This document shows, piece after piece, positions 43,446 through 55,955 of a DNA stretch of 64,000 nucleotides. The number at the start of each line of letters is the position of its first letter. The stretch's first letter is position 1. Under the pieces are notes generated by a model that saw only the letters and a list, made by a program, of their open reading frames with translations, was not told the origin of the DNA and searched no databases. Made by a program: the position numbers and the translations under genes. The DNA comes from Haliotis asinina (taxonomy: Eukaryota; Mollusca; Gastropoda; Lepetellida; Haliotidae): NCBI RefSeq assembly GCF_037392515.1, contig NC_090287.1, positions 10,461,501-10,525,500 of the forward strand, given 5' to 3'.

Positions 43446-44559
43446 AAATCACTAACCCACCAATTACAAAAAGGCCGAAGAATATAGACATACTGTGGGT
43501 CACATTCCTATAAACATTCTATCTTTTGTTCTGATAATGTTATCATTTGAATAAGAACCATACTGCTTGCATATGATCGTTTTTGATGTTAACTGATAAT
43601 AACAGACTAAACACAATTCAGGGATTTACCATTAGTGAATCTAAGGGTCCCTAGAGCATAGGTTATGTTATGGTATTTCTTAGTTCTAATATGGTTACCA
43701 TGGTTATCATACTGTATATGTTTTAATGTGTCACTGTACTATCATATACATGTATTTAAAAGACATTGTTAATACAAAGCAAATACTTATTGATTCAATC
43801 ATTATTTGATATTAATGATGGTAACAAAATATCTTTAATCAGTTTCAATCAAAATATATCATAATTAACTGACATACTACAAAAGTAATGTTAGTAAACT
43901 CCAGTAAGGACCAGACCAAATTAGTGACTTGTTTGATGAAATGCTGTCCTTTTTGACTGCTGGATTGAGTCAGTGAGAACAAACATCACTCAAACGTCAA
44001 TGTAACTGTTCATTTTGTGATTAAAGGTTACTAGCCTAGCATGGAATTTTGTAATTTCAGGCAAAACTTGGCAAAAATCTGACAGGTGGATCTACAAAAT
44101 GCATCATGAAGTTGGTGTCAACTTCATCCATCAATTTGGAGAAATTCGACATTTCTCCTGTTGATATTTGTACAGACATCGTATTCTGTTTGACTACCAC
44201 AGAATATGTCAGTGACAAAATAAAACATATTAAAATTATAAAAACCAAATAGAGCAATATGACAGCACTTGTGTGTTAGTTGTGGGGTTGGATTACTGTG
44301 TTTCAAGTGACCAGACTGTCCCGCTGAATGACTGGCTACACTCAACGCCTAATCCCCGAATGTTTGTCCAACTCAACATACTCCAACAGCTGTTGTCACC
44401 TCCAGTGACCCCATGAAAACTGAGATTTCTTTGGGTCACCCTGACCTCCAATCAGTGTGCAAAACAAGCTCACCACAGGTACTGAAGTTCATACAATGTC
44501 AAAGAGATGAGATGGATTGATGTTTAACCTTCCTTTCACGATTAAGGAACTTCATTCAG

Positions 44560-44606
44560 TATCGTGTGCATGTGCATGTGCGTGTGTGTGTGTGCATGCG
44601 TGGGTA
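44560..44606. repeat. TG-rich microsatellite
   Basis: CGTGTGCATGTGCATGTGCG followed by TGTGTGTGTGTGCATGCGTG: an imperfect (TG)n tract with alternating purine-pyrimidine sequence. Confidence 0.8.
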
Positions 44607-45049
44607 AAGGTATGTGCATATATGGGATCTGCATCAACAAAACAACTTTGGACTAGAGATTACAAGTCCAACATGAGAGTTTGGAACTGGATGCAACAAC
44701 ATCACATTAGAGTGAATGGGATCAGAGGTGACAACATTAATAAGAGATACCTAAGTGTCTGCAGTTACAAAATCAGTAAGACTGATTGGTGTAACAGGTT
44801 AAAATATCTATAACAGACTGGGATCAGGGTTTGAAAAATCAATAAATGAGATTGGTGATGGAAAATACAAGACTGGAGTCTGGGGTTCAAAATTCATTAG
44901 GACATATTGATCAGGGGTTTAAACTTCAATAAGAGGCCAGGTTGAATCATCAATCAGAGAGATTATGTCAGGCTTAAAGCATCAATATAGACCTCAGATG
45001 TCACATTTGTGTCGTTTGTGCTTTTTTCTCAGGTAAATGTCCTTTCAGG

Positions 45050-45190
45050 GTCACATACAAATATCCCTGGGATGTTCTCTGGGACATTCTACAGAATACC
45101 TCTGGGACATTCCATAAAATATCCCTGGGACATTCTATAGAATACCTCTGGGACATTCTATAAAATATCCCTGGGACATTTTATACGATT
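45050..45190. repeat. 24-bp tandem array
   Basis: Five to six units of CTCTGGGACATTCTATAAAATATC, alternating CCCTGGGACATT and CTCTGGGACATT forms, with a shortened first unit. Alternation suggests a 48-bp dimer expanded once. Confidence 0.85.
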
Positions 45191-45437
45191 CTCCAAACTT
45201 GGCCCTGGAAGTAGATTTTCACGAAATGAATTCCTTCAACATCAACATCCAAATGTTTGAAATCAATTGAAAAATGTCATCAAAGATCAATTTGAAAGTG
45301 CAAATGTTTTCCCTCTGTGGATTAGAACTGCATCATGAATCAGATGCCCTACCTGATGGCTACTAAGCCGACAAAGATGTTGTTAAAGTATCTACATATA
45401 GTTAGGCCTACTGTCATTACACAGATTTTACTACAGC

Positions 45438-45552
45438 TTTGGGTTCCAATCCACAAAAGGTTTGTAGCGCTACAACATTTGTAAGCCTATGATAAACAAT
45501 TAGAGTTACAACGTCCAGTAACATTACGGATGCATTGTGGATCGGGACCCTG
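45438..45552. mobile_element. Possible fold-back MITE
   Basis: GGGTTCCAATCCACAAAAGG at the left faces GCATTGTGGATCGGGACCC at the right. TTTGTAGCGCTACAAC inside is itself palindromic. It is shorter than the fold-back elements at 25403 and 29012, but with similar GGGNCC ends. Confidence 0.5.
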
Positions 45553-47849
45553 TTTACTGTTACATAGCTTCATTACTTGATCATCTAATTATAAATCACT
45601 GATCATGGTTTCAATCATCTTTTCCTTTGATTTATATGACAGATATAACTCTCTCCCTCAGTTTTGGTTGAAAATGTAAACATTCGGGGTCAGGACCTCA
45701 TGGTTACATTTTCAACCAAAACCTCTGGATTGTGATACAATTCCTTTCCATAATAGACTGGGGATAGGGGTTATCTACTTGATTCACACATGCTGGCATC
45801 ATTAGGTACCAACTCTTAAACTTTGCTTTAAAAAAATCTGGAATATTTTCATTAAACTGTTGATCACTCTTTCCAAAGCCCACCCATATCACATTAAAAG
45901 TCACTATTCCCTGACATTTAGCCACAAATGCAACTAGTGCATGTCATGAACACAGTAAACATGCAGCAAGGCACAACGTCAACAGCAAATCTATTAAATT
46001 CAATTCCTGCTTCACTTTCCCACAATACTAGACAAAATAAGTTGGGGATATTGGTATTTTTATGACTGATATTTTATCAGCATGTCAATGAATAAATACA
46101 TTATTATTCTTTATTTCAATTTACATATATTGCTAACTATTTTTGTCCAGTATAAATCTCAAATCCAAGATTTGCATGTTCAAGGAAATATTAGTCCAAA
46201 CAACTAGTCTCTGAAATGGACATTGTTTACAGGAAGACAAGGCTCATAGTACAAACAAAATAAAACATAATGGAAAGGAACCTGGAGATTTTCTTCATTT
46301 TCATAAGCTGTGGAAATCTACACTTGCCACATTCCCTTGACCTGTATGGGCTTTCTTGGATATATTTGCTTCAGGGTCTGCAAGAAGTATGTGACAGGTT
46401 TGCTACAACTGCAGCAAGATCATCTGGACGATGTTTCTAGACACACCAGACATCAACTACATCCAGTCACACATGTATCAATGAACGCGTAACAAGCTGC
46501 TTTCATTATAGACTATCCACTCACTTGTATGTATGTTTCACCAGTTAGATTTATGTTACTGGTATTGTACTGCAACATGAGCATTGCAAAATGTATTTGT
46601 ATCAGGACATTTGTATAATATTTGTAATTTCTTTGAGAAGCTTCTCACAAGTTGTAAAATTAAGGAAACCATTAGTTCCATGAAAAGACAAGTCCTTTAA
46701 TGCAATGAGTGCCACATTTAGGTGTGTTTCATGCTCACAGTAACATATTAGTCTATATCTTTGTGGCATGGTACTAGTTTCTGTTTGAAACCATTATAAA
46801 TTTTAATTAATTGCTTTCCTTCCATGCTTAGTAATTCTGCCTGATATTTTATGTAAAAAAATATATTGTGCCAGAAAATGCAGCCATGGAGAGATGAATG
46901 AAGACTGAAGAAAACCCAACAGAAATATTTCAACCATATGCAACAAAATACTTATTGTGAGGTGAGGTTGGGCTAGCTCAGCAAACAAAGGTCTCATAAT
47001 GGCATAACATTTCAGCACTTATGTTCAGGGTTATACTTTCAGTGTAATGCAAATGAGTGAACATTTTCAAATAATGATAATAACTATCTAAAAACTTTTA
47101 TTTTGTTTCATATAACAGTAAATGTTCCTTCTTCGTGTACACTGGCCACCTTAATAACAAAATATCTTGTAAATAGAGATATAAAGTCTCGACAGAAAGT
47201 CCTTGACCAAGGTATAGGTTTGGTCTGTTAGTGTATGGAAAACTGTATGACTTAATGACACTACTAACTTTTTGAAATTTCCTCATGATTAATGAGATTC
47301 AACTAAAATCATATGAATGAAATAATTTCAACAAATGATGGATATTTATCATTTGAAATCAGGATTCATTTAGTTTGCAACAGGTGGACTTACACCTGAA
47401 AGACAGCTGTAGATAAAGATCAAATTAATCAGATAATGTATAAATCCACAGTATGGAAGTGTGATCAGGTGTAACTGCCGGACTGTTATCTCACGATCAT
47501 TACTGCTATCAAGCAGATCCTCAGCTGTGACTTCAGATTCCCATACTCCAACCACTCTCAATCTCCCAACATGTTCAAATTAGGATCATAAATATCATAC
47601 AAATACAATATTTCATCTAATAAGCGCCAGGCCTCTAATACGCGTGGGGAGTAAAGCAGTTCACAGACAAGTTGTTACATCCAGTAAGAGGAAAAAACAA
47701 AGGGCCTCAAATAACAACCTCGTCTGGTAGTCTGGATGCTTATAAGATGAAATACGGTAAATACCAAATGGGTAGAACAAAAACATGAGTCAGCCTCTCT
47801 TGATATCTAATGCTTTGTAACTGTTCAAACGCACAGATATTTTCAAGAC

Positions 47850-48545
47850 TTACTTTGACCTTGACACGAATGTCATAGTGTATGAAACATGCAAAAATAG
47901 TACTAAAGAAACTGCTTATTGAAAAACACTCAAAGGATTATTAGTCTTGAAAGTCTATGAAGAAAATCCAGTAAACTGTTCATGGGATATCTCGCTGACA
48001 ATCTTAACATGCACTTCAACATGCTGAAATCTTCAAAGTGTCGCAGTTACCATGAAAATTATGTGAATGTCACCAAAACTGACTGGACCTTGCAGCTTCC
48101 TGAAGCTTGGTGTCAAATATGAAGAAAGTCCAGTGAATGCTTCTTGAGATATCTCGCTAACAATCATAACATGCAGGTTAGCATGCTGAAATCTTCAAAG
48201 TGTTTCCATGACCTTGAAATTAAATGAAGGTCGCTAAAATTGACTGAACCCTATGTCTTCCCTAGATAAAGCTTTGTCTTGAATATGAAGAAGATCCAGT
48301 GAACAGTTCTAGAGATACATCACAGACAAGGGTAAGATGTTAAATTCCCCACATGACATTGAAATGAAGGTCAAGATCACCAAACCCAACTGGGACCTTT
48401 CTTATACATTTGTACTGTGATGAACCTAGGCACCAAATATGAAAAGAATCTAGTCAATGGTTCTTTATATAAAGATATTCTAATTTCGTATGCACCCACA
48501 TATGGACTGACGGACTGACCCTAACACTATATACCCCGTTACTCG
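47850..48545. repeat. Array of about 145-165-bp units
   Basis: About four diverged units. GAGATATCTCGCT followed by ACAATC occurs at about 158-bp spacing (near 47988 and 48147). ATGAAGGTC(G/A) with CACCAAA-CTGACTGG recurs near 48050, 48212 and 48356. The array ends with ACTGACGGACTGACCC and CTAAATGTGTGGTGGGGAT. The layout resembles the arrays at 17.2 and 32.9 kb but with a different unit. Confidence 0.65.
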
Positions 48546-48799
48546 CTAAATGTGTGGTGGGGATAAATAAACCTTAGTTTAGAACACTACACCATTTGAA
48601 GACTTTCTAAAATCGTACATTTCCTGTAAGAACCCTTGAGATTATTAACTGTTAGTCTTCTTTACCTACAGGTTGAAAAAGACGTACAGGTTAAAGGACA
48701 AGGTAAAATGGCTGAAGATTAGACAATGCATTTGTCTCATGTGAAAAGTTGTCATACAGTTTTTGATAAATCAATACACCGTGTGGAGTCTCAGTAAGA

Positions 48800-49015
48800 A
48801 TGAAGGGCTGGATGTCTTCAGGAACCTACGCTTATGAGAAGAGGCAACCAACGGGTTGTCTTGTGAAGTGTGGTAGACGTCACGGTGTCAGCGTCCCACC
48901 ATCACGTAAGCTGATGCTCATGATGCTAGTTTCTAGACTGTGCAGTCCAGACTCAGTTACTGACACCATTATGATACATAAGGAATATTGCTGAGTGCAG
49001 CATTAAACAACAAAC
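48800..49015 (+). mobile_element. SINE family A, diverged, sense
   Basis: CTTATGAGAAGAGGCAACCAA, GCTGATGCTCATGATGCTAG, AAGGAATATTGCTGAGTGCAG and CATTAAACAACAAACAT match the family in sense orientation, with many changes and an altered tail. Confidence 0.7.
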
Positions 49016-49773
49016 ATACATTTTATAAATATTTGATATCTAGATCCTTATCAATCCTTAACCCTAACTGTGAGATGATGGTTATGATTTTTTGCCCACC
49101 CCAGTTTATAAAACATGCTGTAAACACGTCAAAGTTGTAATGTAAATGATATCATCAGATTTATCGCATGTGGCAGTTATACCGAAGTACCGTATTTCCT
49201 CTGTTAGAGCCTAGATGTCTGTTCTGTTTAATGTTTCACAACAGCAACTCACTAAAGTCTAAATCACATTCTCAAAATGCTGTTTTAAAAGATAAGTAGA
49301 TACCACAGGTGCACTGTAATGTTTACTGATACACTGTATCTGTGTTGGAAATTACTTTCAGCAGGTAGAAAGTACTTGCTAACTAGTTTAAGAATATGTA
49401 GCATAAGCCCTTGACTGGTAGCAGTACATTTTAGCATTGCTGTTAATCCCTACTATTAACCCATTTTCAGATACATACATGTTGGATGTCCATCCAACAA
49501 CTGAGCTGTTATCCTTACTGAAATCATGGCAGACACAACAACACATTTTCTTCAGAAAAGAATCTTTGTCACCACTCTCAAATTCTGAGTATTTGCCATT
49601 TTCTCAAAATTAAATTTCCACTTGTGCACAGTAGTGACAGGCATCACTTACATGACTGGGTTAGATTTTGCATTTTTAGCAATTGACTGAATAGTCTGAT
49701 CATCTTTACTGTGTCTTCATCTGTAAAACCTCCAAAATATACCATAATTAATTGTGCTTTTTTTTCATTAATA

Positions 49774-49893
49774 CAGTGGAAGCTGTCTCATTGGGACTGA
49801 AGAAATTTTCTGATTTAGACAATGTGTCGAATTGTAGAGCAGTATTGACAACTTGCCGGAATGGACAGATGCCAGTTTTGACAGCTTCCACTG
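49774..49893. mobile_element. TA-flanked MITE, 120 bp
   Basis: CAGTGGAAGCTGTC at the left and its exact inverse, GACAGCTTCCACTG, at the right, with TA on both sides (49772-49773, 49894-49895). This is the Tc1-mariner/pogo pattern. The symmetry makes both strands open around here; neither frame looks like a gene. Confidence 0.8.
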
Positions 49894-51117
49894 TAAATCG
49901 AACTTTCATTTTGACAGCGACGAAAAATGAAATAATTGAACATTTACTCATTAATAAACTGTATTTTCGTTTTCACTGATAAAAGACATACGTAAAATAT
50001 ATCACATAATCAGTTCATTGCATTTTATGGACTTCTGTGGACTGGTATTTATCAAGTTGTGGAAAAATAGTAGCTTTACTTTTACTACCAGATAATGTTT
50101 TACCAGCTTTCCGCATACAGAAGTTCAGGAAATAACGATTGTCCATTATCAAACATCGGAAGCAGTGAATGTGATACTTATGCTGTAATGATAAACTGTT
50201 GCAATTATGTTAGTGCAATGTGTAAGTGACCAATAAACTTTCCGTTGAGCATTACTTGTGAAATTAAAATACCAGTATTGGTAAGTTTGCAAGTGAAAAT
50301 GCACAAAAATATGTCTGACTGATGAACGTAAGTGGTGCCACTAGAGAATGCCAGGTAGCAAGCTTTTGCTACTGAGTTTTTTTTCAAATAGTAAAACTGG
50401 ATTTTGAATAGCAAATTTGCTACTTCAAAGTGTTAATTTCGAACCCTGAGTACCGACATGATTATTTATGCATGAGTACTTTATGTACAAAATCAAGGAA
50501 TTAAAATAACAAACATACCATGTAATTGCTTTAGCTAAAACAATTAAACGATATTTTCTGTAAGAAAAGAAAGCACGTCACCATGAACAATGCCATAAAT
50601 GTCTGACAAGAGTACAGTAAGGGACTTGGGAAATGACACAAGTTATGTTACTGCATGGCTTGAGCAGATGCAACAGAAGGAGGGATTAAAGACCCTCCAG
50701 TAGTGAGTATGATTGGGAAAATATATTTTACCAAATACTGGACTGACTGCTGTTTGAGATTATGGGACTTATAGACAGCTCAGTTAATATTTGCTTAATA
50801 GCATGTATAAGAAATCAGGCCATGTATATATGAGACCTGCAATAAAGACATCCAAGCATCTAATAGAGGAAATATGGTATTTACATTACCTTTTGCACAA
50901 ACTGATAGCTACAAATGTACACATGAAAACAAATAGACTTTCCTTTCTGTCCTCTATTGTTTGTCATAATCTGTTGCCACTGTGACGGGAAATAGGAGTT
51001 TTGAGTATGCTCTGGGGCAACACAATGCTAACTGTACATAAAAACATATGGCAACAAACTCGTATCCACACACAAACAGTCACTAGCTTGCTCCTGACGC
51101 TATGTTGGACAGACTGG

Positions 51118-51262
51118 GGTTCAGCTTTTGGCAATATTCAAGCAACATCATGGTGAGGGACACCAGAAATGGGCTTCACACATTGTTACCATGTGGGGAA
51201 TCGAACCAGGGCCTTGGTTGTGATGAGTGGATGCTTTAACCACTAATCTACCCTACTGCCCC
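51118..51262 (-). mobile_element. SINE family B
   Basis: TTCAGCTTTTGGCAATATTC, GACACCAGAAATGGGCTTCA, CCATGTGGGGAATCGAACC (B-box GGTTCGATTCC on the minus strand), GCTTTAACCACTAATCTACC. The B-box is intact. The GTGAG tail is lost. Confidence 0.85.
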
Positions 51263-52455
51263 TCAATCTCTTGTAACTGATGTATATCACTATATTTTAG
51301 ACAAAACATTTCAATTTTGAAATCAATACTGAATTAAATATATTGACTGACACATGCTACAGAAGAGAAGTTACAATAATTTATTTTCTATTTAACATTG
51401 TTTACATAAAGAATAGTGGACTTGTTAGATACAACTAGTCACTCGTTTCATACAATTCAGCTGCATATTCGGTGAATCAAACTGTATCCCTTTAAGAATT
51501 TAATTTTTTATTCGTGATCACAAAAATCGACTATTAATCACTTTTTAAATATTGAATATTTTCACTATAACTGGGGTGTTATTTACCAAAATGAGACACA
51601 AAAAAATGGAATTATGTGTTCCAGTCAGAATAACAGTGAACACTTGTATATTTGTAAATCTATTTGTTTGACTATTCCATCTACTGCCCTTACCCTCACT
51701 GCAACTATTTTAAGTTGAATAAAATCCTAAGATTTATAAGTTCAAATGGCATGTTAAAATTATGAGAATTCACAATCTCAATTTCACTTTATTTGATTTA
51801 AATTTTTGTTTGAAGTGAAATTCACTCCTAAGGTTTCACTGCAAACAGACTATAGTGGATTGTTTGTAGCCCTGGTAACCTTTAAGGAGAAAAGTGATAC
51901 GTGGTTCGTATGAGCAAAACTGTCTCATAAACCGGTCAAGTGCATTCTGTTACAACAACTACTTTAAGCAAACATTCCACAAGCAACCTGCTTTTAGCAA
52001 GTAGCAATCTAGCACCATGACAGTAGTTGAAAAGGAATGTGAAACAAGTCATTCATCATCTTGTGTGTAAGATAATGTTTCAACTTGTCTTATTTATAAG
52101 TAAACCTACCTGACAACTCAATACAGCATGAATCAATATCTTGTCACAGCACATTTAAAGTGTCATTTCTCCCAAGATAATATTTTCCTAAAGTAAGCTG
52201 CTGAAATTTCATTTATACTTTAGTCTGACAATTACCCATAGAAATACCTTAGGCATTTAATAAAGATAACTTTCACTAAGTAATAACATAGAGGTGTCAC
52301 AGATTGATGGGATAAAAAATTCTAATTTTTCTATAAATCAAACTTCCAGACTAATTTGTTACTTGGTTGTCTAACCCTCTCAATGCTGCTGTTCAGAACC
52401 CATCTAACAGCAGCATAATGACATCCCCCAACAAAGCTTGCAATATGTATTTACC

Positions 52456-52625
52456 AAGAAAACTGTGAGTCATCTGTGAGAAAACTGTGAGTCATCTGTG
52501 AGAAAACTGTGAGTCATCTGTGAGAAAACTGTGAGTCATCTGTGAGAAAACTGTGAGTCATCTGTGAGAAAACTGTGAGTCATCTGTGAGAAAACTGTGA
52601 GTCATCTGTGAGAAAACTGTGAGTT
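52456..52625. repeat. 22-bp perfect tandem array with AP-1-like words
   Basis: Seven copies of ACTGTGAGTCATCTGTGAGAA, each 22 bp with one further A and without internal differences, plus a partial unit ending GTGAGTTAAAG. Each copy contains TGAGTCA, the AP-1 (TRE) consensus, at 52466, 52488, 52510, 52532, 52554, 52576 and 52598. Lack of divergence implies recent expansion. Confidence 0.9.
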
Positions 52626-52664
52626 AAAGTAATAAATGTAGCTCAAATTGAAATGTCAGTGAAG

Positions 52665-52745
52665 TAAACTTCACATCAGAAAGTCTGTGGTTTGAGTCCA
52701 AGCACAGGACTCAGAAATTTTGAAGCCGCCACAAAGAGAAAACAC
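52665..52745 (+). mobile_element. tRNA-derived SINE fragment, family C
   Basis: AACTTCACATCAGAAAGTCTG then TGGTTTGAGTCCAAGCACAGG and ACTCAGAAATTTTGAAGCCGC match the copy at 56965, which has GTCGTTCGAATCCCAGCACG and ACTCGGAAATTTTGTGGCCGC. B-box altered to GGTTTGAGTCC. Confidence 0.6.
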
Positions 52746-53299
52746 TTCCTTTCCCCATTTTCTAATCTCGATGCTACATCATGAATTGGAGGAAGAAGAA
52801 CCATCATGACAATGGTGGTAAACAAACATCTCCTGACAACTAAAAACTCCTTCGGAAATACTTAACTGATGAAACTGATTACATGGGTTAACTATGTAAC
52901 TCCAAGTCTTTGTAAATATGCGTTCATAAGCAGAATCAGAACTTACATACATCCTATTTTCATATATATTCTTCGCCAACAGCAATGGAAAACAAAGGTG
53001 GCTGGAACATATATGGTACCATTTATATGATAACCCTCCTGTTTCAGGCACATATTTTATGAGCCTGTGGGGAGTCATCGTGAGATCTTAGTAAAAACAG
53101 ACTGTCATAACACTGCTGATAATGAAAATCAGGAGGTCAAGAACGTATGTCATGGCAAGGTATTTGTATCTGGAAAGTGTGTGTCACTGCCGGAATACTT
53201 CACACGCCATGTGTGTACACACAGCAGGGAAGAACAGTGTGTTTAAAAGTGCCTGAAGTATTTACACTTTACAATGTGTGAATTGTTGCTCATATTTTC

Positions 53300-53345
53300 A
53301 TCCATGTGTTGATTGTTTAATGCCTCACTCAGCAATAATCCTGGT
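53300..53345 (-). repeat. SINE tail fragment
   Basis: TTGTTTAATGCCTCACTCAGC then AATAATCCTGG: the 3' end of a family A SINE in reverse, truncated. Confidence 0.5.
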
Positions 53346-53408
53346 AAAGTGGAACCCTGCTAATCTGTATGACAGATATCTAGAAACCTCACACTCCAAA
53401 CAATATTA

Positions 53409-53887
53409 CAGTGAGACCCCAGATATCCGGACACATTTGTTTTGCATAAATTGTCCGGATAATTGAATACCCAGATATCTGGATTTCTGTCATCCGGGCT
53501 TTGTTGTTGAAACAGTAGCGAGTAAAGACTTCTTGGTCCAAATCACTTCCATAACGGCATGGTTGTTTTGATTTGCCACTTACAATTCACTCAATGACAG
53601 ATAGGCCTACTTATCACCACCACTACCCTGCTGATTGATCATTAATCCACATCACCAGACCTTGTCTTGTGTCAAAACACGTGGTCACTCTTGCTTCACT
53701 TCACATGGTCAGTGGTAGATCAAAGCTTTGTGCGGATAAGAGAGTCAGTTTTGTGTTGATTTTGCAGGTTTGTCTGAAAAATTCACCATCCGGAAATGGA
53801 AACTGAATATCTGCTATAGACAGTCACTTATATATTGTTCATGAGAAATGACAGGAAGGCGAGGTTTCTGGATATATGGGATCTGGG
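53409..53887. mobile_element. TA-flanked element, pogo-like, 479 bp
   Basis: Left end TA then CAGTGAGACCCCAGATATCC. The right end read inward on the minus strand is TA then CCCAGATCCCATATATCCAG. AGA(C/T)CCCA(G/T)ATATCC(G/A)GA(C/A)AC is shared, so the ends are imperfect inverted repeats. Internal ATTGTCCGGATAATTGAATA and CATCCGGGCTTTGTTG also occur at 30876. No transposase is seen. Confidence 0.55.
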
Positions 53888-54249
53888 TACATGGAACAAA
53901 CACAATGTCACTGTAAGTTAATTGGTACGGTAGCTCATCTATCAATGTCCCTCCGATACCATTTTGATACAGATTTTAAGAGTCAAGTTAGGACATCAGC
54001 TTATCTGTGACTGGCTTATCTATGGTAGTATATGGTACATAAAATGCTTCATTTAGCCTGAAATTTGCCAAGGGAAATCTATACGAGCAATGATCAAGCG
54101 AATCTACAGATCAATATGCCTGAGGATACTACAGATATAATCTTATGCATTTGACAATAGGAGGTTGTAATGTTTTTCACCTGAAGACATACAGGAATAT
54201 GTTTGTCCTGACAATATTTGAGAAAACATGTCTCTTCATTGGCCAGGTC

Positions 54250-54345
54250 TGACATTATATGACAGCAATCTGTCAATTATCAAGTCTGGACCTGGTAATC
54301 CTGAGACTGAGTCAAAGGCATCAAGCAAGTCACTGAGGCAGCCCA
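54250..54345 (-). repeat. SINE family A fragment
   Basis: TTATATGACAGCAATCTGTCA, ATCAAGTCTGGACCTGGTAA and CAAGCAAGTCACTGAGGCAG follow the middle of the family A consensus in reverse, strongly diverged. Confidence 0.45.
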
Positions 54346-55190
54346 CCTGATGATTTTTATCATCTCTAACAACAAACATTCTGACAGAAGACCTATCCCA
54401 ACTAAAAATCATCAAGGGAGAAGCTGCTTTGTTTGCAATGCACTAATACAACCAAATGTAATGGGATATTTTTTTGTCATTAAATATTACACAGAAATGT
54501 CTCATGAATGTAATGTGGGAGAAAAAATTGTTTTCGATTATATTCATTGATTTCAAGGAATGATGACACACTAATTACAGGATGCGATCTAAATGATGCC
54601 TGACATTGTTTTTACACTTCTCATACGATGAATTTTATCATGTGAAGAAAGAAGGATAGGTGGACATAGTTTCTTCAGTTTAAAGTACAGGACCCAATGG
54701 AAGGATTAAATTACAACACAGTATTTGTGGTAGTGGGTGTGAATGTGTGGGTGTTACCTGCTGTGAACAGTTTACCAGGTATATGTGGGTGTAAATGACA
54801 AAGAGATGCATGCCTTAGCTGTAAATCACTTTGGTGAAACCCATGAATTTAGGGTGGGGAAACCAAAGGCCATCATGTCACTGCAAGGAGCAAAGATCTT
54901 TTTCAAAATGTATAAAATTTTTTAGATGACGCCAGACTCGAAACACTTCATAGTACGATTTCTGTATACAAGGCCAGACACTTTGTTATACTCTGCCTGC
55001 CTGCTCTGCCGATTGTTAAGCTACAGTCGCATGCAACTGATTTAAACTTCAACTAAACATAATCATGGGTGACTGGCCTATCAATCACCACTCATAACAT
55101 ATACCCAATCTTTATTGCTATTGCGACAAGTTGACTGAAAGCCGACTTTAACCCTCAACTAAATGATCTTGACACAAATGACAGATGATA

Positions 55191-55560
55191 GCAAGGATGA
55201 TAAGGCCACATAAAGGGGTGTGGTCAAAGCAAGCCCTCTCATTGCTCGAGAATAATGATTGTGAGTGACCAGGATTCAAACCAACAATCCTGGGTTTCTA
55301 GCATGCCTAAGGACAGTTAACTTCTAGGGCAATCGAGTTATGTATTGTCTTCTCAGTTGGTTATCCAAGCAAGGACGATAAGGCCGCATAAAGGGGTGTG
55401 GTCAAAGCAAGCCCTCTTATTGGTCGAGAATAATGATTGTGAGTGACCAGGATTCAAACCAACAATCCTGGGTTTCTAGCATGCCTAAGGACAGATAACT
55501 TCTAGGGCAATCGAGTTATGTATTGTCTTCTCTCAAGTTCTCAGTTGGTTATCCTAATTT
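55191..55560 (-). mobile_element. Tandem duplicate of a tRNA-derived SINE-like unit
   Basis: Two copies of a 179-bp unit, starting GCAAGGATGATAAGGCC at 55191 and GCAAGGACGATAAGGCC at 55370, are nearly identical over their length. The second has a short insertion, TCTCAAGTTC, near its end. On the minus strand each has an A-box-like AACTCGATTGCCCTAGAAG and a B-box GGTTTGAATCC about 45 bp later, suggesting a Pol III-type head. Confidence 0.65.
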
Positions 55561-55714
55561 TCCTTTGAGTAACCAAATACATAGTAGTCACCTCCCTCAA
55601 ACTCACTTGGGTATTTGGCCATTTTCCATTAAGTGTAAAAGTATAATAAAGTTTAAATGTTAGTGTTTGTTATATATATTTGATCTAGTCTTTGAAGGGC
55701 ATTTAGAAGTGAAA

Positions 55715-55955
55715 TGCATAAGAATGAAGATTTTATGGATATCAACTTCTTTATCAGCGCTTGTTTATGCTGGCTTCCAGCTTTCGTTAATTCATTCCAC
55801 TTGTTACTTTGTTATTGTTTTACCTGTACATATAAATATAGCTCTGTACCCCATTCTCAATCACCTGATGAAGGAGTAAGCATTAACTCCGAAACGTTGT
55901 GTTCTCATATAAAGAAGTTGATATCCAAAAAATCTTCATTCTTATATTTGATCTG
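55715..55955 (+). mobile_element. Inverted element with hammerhead core, Penelope-like
   Basis: AAGAATGAAGATTTTATGGA and TATCAACTTCTTTA at the left (55722-55756) face TAAAGAAGTTGATATCCAAA and AAATCTTCATTCTTA at the right (55909-55943), about 150 bp apart. Between them lies the hammerhead-like motif at 55862-55901. Penelope-like retroelements are known to carry hammerhead motifs in their terminal repeats. No reverse transcriptase or GIY-YIG domain is present, so this is at most a terminal fragment. Frames crossing it are not genes. Confidence 0.6.
55862..55901 (+). ncRNA. Hammerhead ribozyme-like motif
   Basis: CAC (55862-55864), CTGATGA (55865-55871), one extra A, GGAGT (55873-55877), loop AAGCATTA, ACTCC (55886-55890), GAAA (55891-55894), CGTT, GTG (55899-55901). 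CTGATGA and GAAA are the invariant hammerhead cores. GGAGT/ACTCC forms stem II and CAC/GTG a short stem I. ACGT would be a minimal stem III, with cleavage expected after the second T of CGTT. The extra A at the base of stem II and the very short stems I and III are departures from the textbook form, although minimal type I forms are known from retroelements. Activity is not shown. Confidence 0.5.

Noticed and set aside
49748-49979. Overlapping frames on both strands at 49.8 kb
   Set aside because: Both are created by the palindromic ends of the 120-bp TA-flanked MITE.
52456-52625. CRISPR-like regular array
   Set aside because: Direct 22-bp units with no unique spacers, in animal DNA.
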